From an uncultured Clostridia bacterium (GTDB lineage: Bacteria; Bacillota; Clostridia; TANB77; CAG-508), in contig CAOSZT010000044.1 in assembly GCA_948528155.1 (NCBI GenBank), positions 1 to 14,683 on the forward strand: DNA of 14,683 nt, given 5' to 3'. Below are positions 1-6,302 of this stretch, piece by piece (positions within the stretch are counted from its first letter, which is position 1; each line of letters opens with the position of its first letter). The translations under genes were made by a program, and so were the position numbers. The notes below the pieces were generated by a model, which worked only from the letters and a program-made list of their open reading frames with translations, did no database searches and had not been told where the DNA came from.

Positions 1-1
1 A

Positions 2-7
2 TATAAT
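2..7 (+). promoter_or_regulatory. Possible -10 box of the nrdD promoter
   Basis: TATAAT is a perfect -10 hexamer about 55 bases before the nrdD start. Its -35 partner would lie off the left edge. The whole region is so AT-rich that a chance match is likely, so this is only a candidate. Confidence 0.25.
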
Positions 8-61
8 AAACACATAATTAAATTATAAAATTATAAAAAATAAAGGGGGAAGTGCAAGGAA

Positions 62-2188
62 ATGAAGATTATTAAAAGAGATGGAAGAGTTGTGGATTAT
101 GACAGACAAAAGATTTCTACAGCAGTTGAAAAAGCAAATAAAGAGGTAAAAGGAAAAGAAAAAGCTACTAAAGAAGATATAAAAAATGTAATTGAATATA
201 TAGAAGAATTAAATAAAAAAAGAATGCTAGTAGAAGATATACAAGACATAATAGAGCAAAAATTAATGGAAATGGGAAAATACGAATTATCAAAAAAATA
301 TATAGTATATAGATACAATAGAGCATTAATAAGAAAATCAAATACAACAGATGAAACAATACTAGGAATAATAAGAAATGATATAAAAGAAATAGCAGAA
401 GAAAACTCAAATAAAAATACATTACTTGCATCAACTCAAAGAGATTATATAGCAGGAGAAGTTTCAAAAGACCTAACAAATAGATTATTATTACCAGAAA
501 AAATAGTAAAAGCACATCAACAAGGAATATTACATTTTCATGATGCAGATTATTTTGTACAACCAATTTTTAATTGTTGTTTAGTAAATATAGCAGATAT
601 GTTAGATAATGGAACAGTAATGAATGGAAAATTAATAGAAAGTCCAAAAAGTTTTCAAGTTGCATGTACAGTTACAACACAAATAATAGCAGCAGTAGCA
701 AGTAATCAATATGGAGGACAATCTGTTGATTTAAAACATTTAGGGAAATATGTAAGAAAAAGTTATGATAAATTTAAGGAGGATTTAGAAAAAAGATATA
801 AAGGAAAACTTTCAAATGAAATAATAGAAGAAATTGCAAATGATAGAGTAAAAGCAGAAGTAAAAGCTGGAGTACAAACAATGCAATATCAAATAAATAC
901 ATTAATGACAACAAATGGACAAGCACCTTTTGTAACACTATTTTTAAACTTAGAAGAAGGTGATCCATATATAGAAGAAAATGCGATGATAATTGAAGAA
1001 GTTTTAAAACAAAGACATGAAGGAATAAAAAATGAGGTTGGAATATATGTAACACCAGCATTTCCAAAACTAATTTATGTTTTAGATGAACATAATTGTT
1101 TAAAAGGTGGAAAATATGATTATTTAACAAGATTAGCAGTAAAATGTTCATCAAAAAGATTATATCCTGATTACATATCTGCTAAAAAAATGAAAGAAAA
1201 CTATGAAGGAAATGTATTTAGTCCAATGGGATGTAGAAGTTTCTTATCACCTTGGAAAGATGAAGAAGGAAATTACAAATTTGAAGGAAGATTTAATCAA
1301 GGAGTAGTAAGTTTAAATTTACCACAAATAGCAATAATTGCAGATGGAGATGAAGACAAATTTTGGAAATTGTTAGAAGAAAGACTAGAACTATGTAAAG
1401 AAGCATTAATGTGCAGACACTATGCACTAGTAGGAACAACTTCTGATATAAGTCCTATACATTGGCAATATGGAGCTATTGCAAGATTAAAAAAAGGTGA
1501 AAAAATAGATAAACTATTATTTGGAGGATATTCAACAATATCATTAGGATATATAGGAATATATGAAATGACAAAATTAATGAAGGGTGTACCACATACA
1601 GAGCCAGAAGGACATGATTTTGCAATAAAAGTAATGAAATATTTAAAAGACAAAACAGCACAATGGAAAAAAGAAACAAATATAGGATTTGCACTATATG
1701 GAACACCAGCAGAAAGTTTGTGTTACAAATTTGCACGTTTAGATAAAGAAAAATTTGGAACAATAAAAGACATAACAGACAAAGGATATTATACAAACTC
1801 ATATCATGTAGATGTTAGAGAAAAAATAGATGCATTTGATAAACTTGCATTTGAAAGTGAATTCCAGAAACTATCAACAGGTGGTGCAATATCATATGTA
1901 GAAATACCAAATATGCAACATAATCTACCAGCATTAGAAGCAGCAGTTAAATTTATATATGATAATATTCAGTATGCAGAGTTTAATACAAAATCAGATT
2001 TCTGTCATGAGTGTGGTTTTGATGGTGAGATTGTTTTGAATGATAATAATGAATGGGAATGCCCAAATTGTGGAAATAAAGACCATAGCAAAATGAATGT
2101 TGTTAGACGTACATGTGGATATATTGGGGAAAATTTCTGGAATGCAGGAAAAACTAAAGAAATAAAACAAAGAGTTTTACATATGTAA
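62..2188 (+). CDS. nrdD: Anaerobic (class III) ribonucleoside-triphosphate reductase
   Basis: This cytoplasmic enzyme reduces ribonucleoside triphosphates to deoxyribonucleotides in the absence of oxygen, using a glycyl radical installed by NrdG. The 708 residues match the usual length. An ATP-cone allosteric domain occupies about residues 2-95. The catalytic body includes the NCCL segment and the MGCRSFL active-site cysteine at C391. A zinc site near the C-terminus has C648/C651 (CHEC) and C667/C670 (CPNC). The glycyl radical loop RTCGY places the radical at G686, followed by the conserved FWNAGK segment. A purine-rich GGGGA ribosome site lies about 12 bases before the ATG, and a second AAGGA is too close to use. 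nrdG follows after 11 bases. No NrdR-type box can be judged because only 61 bases of upstream DNA are present. Identification is secure. Confidence 0.98.
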   Translation: MKIIKRDGRVVDYDRQKISTAVEKANKEVKGKEKATKEDIKNVIEYIEELNKKRMLVEDIQDIIEQKLMEMGKYELSKKYIVYRYNRALIRKSNTTDETILGIIRNDIKEIAEENSNKNTLLASTQRDYIAGEVSKDLTNRLLLPEKIVKAHQQGILHFHDADYFVQPIFNCCLVNIADMLDNGTVMNGKLIESPKSFQVACTVTTQIIAAVASNQYGGQSVDLKHLGKYVRKSYDKFKEDLEKRYKGKLSNEIIEEIANDRVKAEVKAGVQTMQYQINTLMTTNGQAPFVTLFLNLEEGDPYIEENAMIIEEVLKQRHEGIKNEVGIYVTPAFPKLIYVLDEHNCLKGGKYDYLTRLAVKCSSKRLYPDYISAKKMKENYEGNVFSPMGCRSFLSPWKDEEGNYKFEGRFNQGVVSLNLPQIAIIADGDEDKFWKLLEERLELCKEALMCRHYALVGTTSDISPIHWQYGAIARLKKGEKIDKLLFGGYSTISLGYIGIYEMTKLMKGVPHTEPEGHDFAIKVMKYLKDKTAQWKKETNIGFALYGTPAESLCYKFARLDKEKFGTIKDITDKGYYTNSYHVDVREKIDAFDKLAFESEFQKLSTGGAISYVEIPNMQHNLPALEAAVKFIYDNIQYAEFNTKSDFCHECGFDGEIVLNDNNEWECPNCGNKDHSKMNVVRRTCGYIGENFWNAGKTKEIKQRVLHM

Positions 2189-2199
2189 AGAGGGATATT

Positions 2200-2727
2200 A
2201 TGAATTATGCAGATATAAAAAAAGTAGATATAGCAAATGGAGAAGGAGTTAGGGTTTCGGTATTTGTAAGTGGATGTAATCATCATTGTAAAGGATGTTT
2301 TAATAAATGTGCTTGGGACTTTAATTATGGCAACAAATTTACAGAAAAAGAAGAAGAAAAAATAATAGACTATATGAATCATGATTATATAGAGGGATTA
2401 ACTCTTTTAGGAGGAGAGCCATTAGAGCCAAAAAATCAAGAAGGATTATTACCACTAGTAAAAAAAGTAAAAGAAAAATTCCCAAATAAAAATATATGGT
2501 GTTACACAGGTTTTGACTTTGAAAAAGATGTAATAGGAACAATGGCAAAAAATAATGAAATAACTAGAGAGTTACTTAAATATATTGATATTGTGGTTGA
2601 TGGTAAATTTGAAGAAGATAAAAAAGATTTAAAATTACAATTTAGAGGCTCTTCAAATCAACGAATACTAGATGTTCAAGAAACATTAAAAACAGGTATA
2701 TTGATGAAAGAAGAAAAATATAGATAA
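2200..2727 (+). CDS. nrdG: Anaerobic ribonucleotide reductase activating protein (radical SAM activase)
   Basis: NrdG is the radical SAM activase that uses a [4Fe-4S] cluster and S-adenosylmethionine to generate the glycyl radical on NrdD. The cluster motif is C26-x3-C30-x2-C33 (CNHHCKGC), and the SAM-binding GGEP motif is at residues 71-74. The length of 175 residues is normal for the family. It begins 11 bases after the nrdD stop with an AGAGGG ribosome site, so the two are certainly co-transcribed, as is usual for this enzyme pair. An apparent CGG at 2258-2260 is out of frame (it spans TCG GTA), so it does not contradict the CGG avoidance noted elsewhere in the window. Confidence 0.97.
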   Translation: MNYADIKKVDIANGEGVRVSVFVSGCNHHCKGCFNKCAWDFNYGNKFTEKEEEKIIDYMNHDYIEGLTLLGGEPLEPKNQEGLLPLVKKVKEKFPNKNIWCYTGFDFEKDVIGTMAKNNEITRELLKYIDIVVDGKFEEDKKDLKLQFRGSSNQRILDVQETLKTGILMKEEKYR

Positions 2728-2747
2728 ATTTTGTTAGGAGAAGAAAA

Positions 2748-3398
2748 ATGGAAAGCAAGTACAAAATGGACTTAGATGATAATATATTTTTTGCTAAAAG
2801 AAAATTAGTTGATAATGTATATAGAAGTGCAAAATTAGAAGGGATTGCAGTAACATTTGCACAGATAGAAGATATATTCAATAATATAAATGTTGCAAGT
2901 CTAAGACCAGATGAAATAATAGCAGTTTTAAATTTAAAAAATGCTTGGCAGTATTTAATAGATACAATAAATGAAGAGCTAACAATAAACTATATAAAAA
3001 GAATACATGAAGAAATTGCAAGTGGAATAATAAGACCAGCAGGAGAATTTCGAGATAGAGGAGTTGGCATATCAGGTACAAATTGGCGACCTAAATTACC
3101 AAGTGAAGTTAATTATGAAGAAGAATTAAAAGAAATTAAAAAGATAAAAAATCCATTAGATTATTCATTAGAAGTATTTTTATGGATACAAAAATCGCAA
3201 ATGTTTATAGATGGAAATAAAAGAACAGCAAATTTAATTACAAATCATGAATTTATAAAAAATGGATTAGGTATTATAAGTATACCACCAGAAATTACAG
3301 GTATTTATAAACAAATGTTGGTAGATTTTTATGAAACAGATGATTCTAAAGATATAAAAGAGTTTTTATGTAAAAATTGTATTGATGGAATTGAATAA
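2748..3398 (+). CDS. Fic-family protein with Gln in place of the catalytic His
   Basis: Fic proteins usually transfer AMP or another phosphate-containing group from a nucleotide to a target side chain. The Fic core here is QMFIDGNKRTAN, beginning at Q151, against the family consensus HxFx(D/E)GN(G/K)RxxR. The catalytic His is therefore Gln, and the last Arg is Asn162. The anion-binding DGNKR segment (155-159) is intact. An N-terminal helix has S27-xxx-E31-G32, which matches the (S/T)xxxE(G/N) autoinhibitory motif, so this looks like a class II, self-inhibited Fic. A flap-like segment with GTNWRPKLP precedes the core. The start has a TAGGAG site and lies 20 bases after nrdG, in the same operon. 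No antitoxin partner gene is adjacent. Whether it is an active transferase or a changed-chemistry or pseudo-enzyme cannot be decided from sequence. Confidence 0.9.
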   Translation: MESKYKMDLDDNIFFAKRKLVDNVYRSAKLEGIAVTFAQIEDIFNNINVASLRPDEIIAVLNLKNAWQYLIDTINEELTINYIKRIHEEIASGIIRPAGEFRDRGVGISGTNWRPKLPSEVNYEEELKEIKKIKNPLDYSLEVFLWIQKSQMFIDGNKRTANLITNHEFIKNGLGIISIPPEITGIYKQMLVDFYETDDSKDIKEFLCKNCIDGIE

Positions 3399-3406
3399 AA
3401 ATGGTT

Positions 3407-3460
3407 AAAATTATAGATTAGTTACAAGAATAAAAGCAACTAATCTATAATTTTTTATAA
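3407..3460. terminator. Bidirectional intrinsic terminator between fic and gatD
   Basis: A perfect 17-bp inverted repeat (3407-3423 with 3438-3454) encloses a 14-base loop. An A-run lies on its left and a T-run on its right. It sits between the convergent fic and gatD genes, so it can end transcription from both sides. Confidence 0.9.
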
Positions 3461-3468
3461 TAAATTAT

Positions 3469-4216
3469 TTATGAATTAGATAAAAACCTATCTAATAATT
3501 GTTCTCTACATAAATTTTCAAATTCATCATCTAAAGGAACTAAATCAACAGTTTCATTATATTTTCTCTCAAAACAATATTTAATAATAAAATCAGCAAG
3601 TATAGGATTTTTAGAAAGGAGAGGACCATGTAAATATGTACCAATAACATTATTTTGAAAAAAACCTTCTTCAGAATCTCCAAATTTATTACCATTACCA
3701 AATAAGACTTTTCCAAAACTATTAGAAACACCAAAAGTTTGCCCACCATGATTTTCAAAACCAATAATTTTAGTTTGAACACCATTTAAATTTGATTCAA
3801 TAACAATATTACCAATACATCTTGATTGTCTATCAGAAATTGCTTCAGTATAATAATCAAAAATATCAAGACCAGTAATAATATTACCATCAACATCTTT
3901 ATAATATTTTCCAAAAAGCTGATAAGCACCACAAATTAGTAAGAAAAAAACACCATTTTGAATAGCTTCTTTAATATTATCTTTATATTTTATTAAATCA
4001 CTAGATAGGATATTTTGTTCATTATCAGCACCACCGACCAGCAAAAACAATATCATAATTATTAAAATTTGGAGCAATATCTCCAATAGAATAAGTGTCT
4101 ATGATACAAGAAAAACCATGTTTTTCTATTCTATATTTTAGTACTTGGATATTACCATAATCACCGTATAATTCTAACATATCAGGATATAAATATAATA
4201 TTTTTAAATCTTTCAT
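3469..4216 (-). CDS. gatD: GatD, glutamine amidotransferase subunit of the MurT/GatD lipid II amidase, +1 frameshifted
   Basis: GatD hydrolyses glutamine and passes ammonia to MurT, which amidates the D-Glu of the lipid II stem peptide. The gene is in two frames. Codons 1-60 (4216-4037) encode the typical start with YPDMLELYGDYGN and end in NYDIVFAG. The zero frame then reads CGG (4036-4034), Trp, Cys and TGA (4027-4025). Dropping the C of the CGG gives FAG-GGADNEQ, the expected family sequence, and the rest is open to 3469. The rebuilt protein is 248 residues, a normal length. Its catalytic Cys (ICGAYQLFG) is residue 95 and the conserved His (GTYLHGP) is residue 196. Everything after the shift is intact, which argues against decay. 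The ribosome site AAGGA precedes the ATG, 37 bases after murT. The product could arise by programmed +1 frameshifting, or the break could be a sequencing error or recent mutation. Confidence 0.88.
4034..4042 (-). other. Candidate +1 recoding site at a CGG codon in gatD
   Basis: On the coding strand the zero frame reads GCT GGT CGG, then TGG TGC TGA. Skipping the C gives GCT GGT GGT GGT GCT GAT, encoding AGGGAD, which matches the conserved GatD core. The context is nearly that of the mutL site (GCT AAT CGG). Interpretation as programmed frameshifting is inference; the frame break and its exact position are directly visible. Confidence 0.6.
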
Positions 4217-4253
4217 TATTTAATTTTCCTTTCTTGTCCCAATTTTTTTGACA

Positions 4254-5588
4254 TTATTTTTGAGATATATTGAACTTTTTTATTTCATTTCTAGTAGGCT
4301 GTAATGAGGTATAGTTTGCTATTATATATTTTTTTGTATCTGTTTTATATAGAGCTTCAACAGCTTGTTTTAAGTCTAAATAAGGTTCTATTTTTGTAAC
4401 AGGATATTCACTTGTTTTAATTCTAATTGCTATATCATAAGCTCTTGTTCCAGATGTTATAATTCTTTCAACATTTGTCAAATTATCAAAATTAATATCC
4501 CAGATCCAAGAAACATCAAAACCATCAGCTTTATTGTCATTTAAAACAAATAATAATTCTTTAATATCTTTGTCTTCATTTAGAATTCGTAAACTAACAT
4601 TACTTCCAGTAGGGTTTTTGGCTAAATTTATTATTGTTTTAAAACCATTTATTTCTAATTCTTCTAGTCTTCCATTATTTAATTCAAATGTTGAAATTGC
4701 ATTTTTTATATTTTCAGCTGAAATATTATATAAATTACAAACTGTTATAACAGCCAAATAATTGTAAATTAAATAAATACTATTTCCTTTAATATTATAG
4801 GTGGTGTCTTGAATGTCAAAACATTTATTTTTTAAGTTAATATTAGTCGCTAATTTATAAATTTCATTATTTCCAAAATTGCATTTTGGGCATTTGAATT
4901 TTCCAATATGTGAATATTGATAGTATTTATATTCTAATCTAGTTTTACAGAATGGACAGAATTTTCCTTCACCAACTTCTTTGATATTTTCTGTTGCAAA
5001 ATCATATTTGTCTACACTAAAGTAATAAATGTTTGAGTTTGAAGGATTTGCTTGTCCTAGTCTTGAAACATTTGGATCATCATTATTTAATACTAAATTG
5101 CCAGTATATGTTTTTAAAAAATTGTTTATTCTTATAATAAGTGATTCAACTTCACCATTTCTGTCTAGTTGGTCTCGGAAGAAATTTAATATTACTAAAG
5201 TATCTAATCTGAAGTCTTCAAACACTACTGGAACATAACTTTCGTCGACTTCAAATATTATATAGTCTGATTTTATTTTTCCTGTTAGTGTACAATTTTT
5301 TAATATTGTTGATAATATTCCTGTTTCCATATTGTTTCCTTCAATGTTACTTATTACTTTAAATCCTGCTTTTTTTAGTGTATAGGTAATACAATTATTT
5401 GTCATTGTTTTTCCATTTGTTGCTGTTATTGCTATTACAGGACAATTTACTTTAAAGTATTTGAATATTTTTGGATTCCAATCAAATGCTAGTTTTCCTA
5501 AAAAATTTCCTCCTTTTTTATTAAATATTTTTAATATGATATTTAGTATTTTCATTATTAATATTATGAAAAAATTTTTTATATACAT
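4254..5588 (-). CDS. murT: MurT, lipid II isoglutaminyl synthase (glutamine-hydrolysing) ligase subunit
   Basis: MurT is a Mur-ligase-like ATPase that, with GatD, converts D-Glu in the peptidoglycan stem to D-isoglutamine at the inner face of the membrane. The P-loop is TATNGKTMT (residues 55-63). The ligase core has FEVDES and NFFRDQLDR. A Cys4 zinc ribbon typical of MurT, but not of other Mur ligases, is formed by C211/C214 and C233/C236. The C-terminal domain (DUF1727-like) carries KNPTGSN (324-330) and DGFDVSWIWD (355-364), which includes the aspartates thought to help activate the ligase. The length of 444 residues is normal. I chose the first ATG because a TAGGAG ribosome site lies six bases before it. 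This adds a hydrophobic 11-residue stretch ahead of an alternative Met at 12. Its partner gatD follows. Confidence 0.95.
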   Translation of the reverse strand: MYIKNFFIILIMKILNIILKIFNKKGGNFLGKLAFDWNPKIFKYFKVNCPVIAITATNGKTMTNNCITYTLKKAGFKVISNIEGNNMETGILSTILKNCTLTGKIKSDYIIFEVDESYVPVVFEDFRLDTLVILNFFRDQLDRNGEVESLIIRINNFLKTYTGNLVLNNDDPNVSRLGQANPSNSNIYYFSVDKYDFATENIKEVGEGKFCPFCKTRLEYKYYQYSHIGKFKCPKCNFGNNEIYKLATNINLKNKCFDIQDTTYNIKGNSIYLIYNYLAVITVCNLYNISAENIKNAISTFELNNGRLEELEINGFKTIINLAKNPTGSNVSLRILNEDKDIKELLFVLNDNKADGFDVSWIWDINFDNLTNVERIITSGTRAYDIAIRIKTSEYPVTKIEPYLDLKQAVEALYKTDTKKYIIANYTSLQPTRNEIKKFNISQK

Positions 5589-5624
5589 GTTTTTCTCCTA
5601 TTTTTCTTCTATATTTTTATAGAA

Positions 5625-5653
5625 ATTATAGCATAAGATTTTTTTTTGAACAA
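5625..5653 (-). promoter_or_regulatory. murT-gatD promoter
   Basis: On the minus strand, TTGTTC (5653-5648) is 17 bases from TATAAT (5630-5625). The latter is preceded by TGC, giving an extended -10 element. Transcription would begin around 5618, leaving a leader of about 30 bases. It diverges from the rpsO promoter. Confidence 0.7.
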
Positions 5654-5672
5654 GGGGAAGTTATAACTTGTT
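5649..5672. repeat. Small nested inverted repeats between divergent promoters
   Basis: AACAAG (5649-5654) is inverted as CTTGTT (5667-5672), and the perfect 12-bp palindrome AAGTTATAACTT (5658-5669) overlaps the right arm. They lie at and just upstream of the murT -35 box. This could be a protein-binding site, but AT-rich DNA makes short palindromes common. Confidence 0.3.
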
Positions 5673-5695
5673 AGGGTAAAAAATTAAAAAAAGTA

Positions 5696-5724
5696 TTGCT
5701 AAATCAATAAAAATGTAGTATACT
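5696..5724 (+). promoter_or_regulatory. rpsO promoter
   Basis: TTGCTA (5696-5701) and TATACT (5719-5724) are separated by exactly 17 bases. Transcription would start near 5731 and produce a leader of about 90 bases before rpsO. Confidence 0.7.
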
Positions 5725-5730
5725 AATCAA

Positions 5731-5820
5731 GTAAATAAAAATCCTTTTTCTTGGCTTTAAAGAAAGGCACCAAAACTAAAAGCTCAGTTAAAGGACTAAA
5801 AAGAAAATGGAGGTGTAAAT
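5731..5820 (+). promoter_or_regulatory. rpsO 5' leader, possible S15 autoregulatory structure
   Basis: The leader can form a hairpin between CCTTTTTCTT and AAGAAAGG with a two-base bulge. A weak AACT/AGTT stem follows, and then the strong GGAGGTG ribosome site (5809-5815), five bases before the ATG. S15 is known to repress its own mRNA through leader structures in several bacteria. That this leader does so is inference; I cannot match it to a named S15 leader class. Confidence 0.35.
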
Positions 5821-6084
5821 ATGACAAAAGAAAGAAAACAAGAAATCATTAATACACATAAAAGAGAAGAAAATGATACAGGGTCATCAGAAGTACAAAT
5901 AGCTCTTTTAACAGAAAGAATTAATGAATTAACAGAACACTTGAAAATACATGTGAAAGATAATCATTCAAGAAGAGGATTATTAAAAATGGTTGGTAAA
6001 AGAAGAAATTTATTAAACTATTTAGCAAAAAAAGATGTTCAAAGATATAGAGACATTGTAGAAAAATTAGGATTAAGAAAATAA
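5821..6084 (+). CDS. rpsO: 30S ribosomal protein S15
   Basis: S15 is a primary 16S rRNA-binding protein that organises the central domain of the small ribosomal subunit. The 87 residues are close to the usual 89. The family pattern is clear: the TGSSEVQIA segment, the TERINELTEHLK helix, the DNHSRRGLL rRNA-contacting loop, and the basic GKRRNLLNYL segment. A strong GGAGGTG ribosome site fixes the start. pnp follows downstream, the conserved rpsO-pnp order seen across bacteria. The gene has its own promoter and a leader long enough for feedback control. Confidence 0.98.
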   Translation: MTKERKQEIINTHKREENDTGSSEVQIALLTERINELTEHLKIHVKDNHSRRGLLKMVGKRRNLLNYLAKKDVQRYRDIVEKLGLRK

Positions 6085-6093
6085 AATCAAAAA

Positions 6094-6144
6094 GAGCCTA
6101 TGTCAAACACAGTATTGCCATAGGCTCATAGTATAGTTGTTTGA
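6094..6144 (+). promoter_or_regulatory. Hairpin, possible pseudoknot, between rpsO and pnp
   Basis: GAGCCTATG (6094-6102) pairs perfectly with CATAGGCTC (6119-6127) around a 16-base loop. No T-run follows, so this is a poor intrinsic terminator. The start of the loop, TCAAACA (6103-6109), is complementary to TGTTTGA (6138-6144), which would make a 7-bp second stem of an H-type pseudoknot. It could be an mRNA-processing or stabilising element between S15 and PNPase; the role is inferred. Confidence 0.55.
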
Positions 6145-6203
6145 AAGTGATTTTACAGATATTTATAAAATATAAAATTTTTTAATAAATTTTGTATTAT
6201 AAA

Positions 6204-6294
6204 AGCCTAAAATTTAGGTAAGTAGCTTGTATAATGTTACTGGAAATAGCCAGAATATTATAGAGGTTACAATCTAAATTGGGCTGAAAAGGAG
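6204..6294 (+). promoter_or_regulatory. Folded leader RNA before pnp
   Basis: Nested complementary segments are visible: AGCCTAA (6204-6210) with TTGGGCT (6279-6285, one G-U pair), TATAAT (6230-6235) with ATTATA (6257-6262), and CTGG (6240-6243) with CCAG (6250-6253). The ribosome site AAAAGGAG (6287-6294) follows directly. PNPase is known to control its own mRNA in E. coli through a 5' structure, so a comparable role is plausible but unproven here. Confidence 0.4.
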
Positions 6295-6302
6295 AAATTA
6301 AT

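Noticed and set aside
2258..2260. CGG in nrdG as evidence against CGG avoidance
   Set aside because: It spans two codons (TCG GTA). The CGGs at 10057, 12119 and, on the minus strand, 4166 are likewise out of frame.
3469..4086. Treating the long gatD frame as a separate gene starting at ATG 4086
   Set aside because: Its first 17 codons are an out-of-frame reading of the conserved GatD N-terminal part; homology resumes only from the GGADNE segment.
6230..6235. TATAAT as a separate pnp promoter
   Set aside because: No convincing -35 box lies at the proper distance, and the bases pair neatly within the leader fold.
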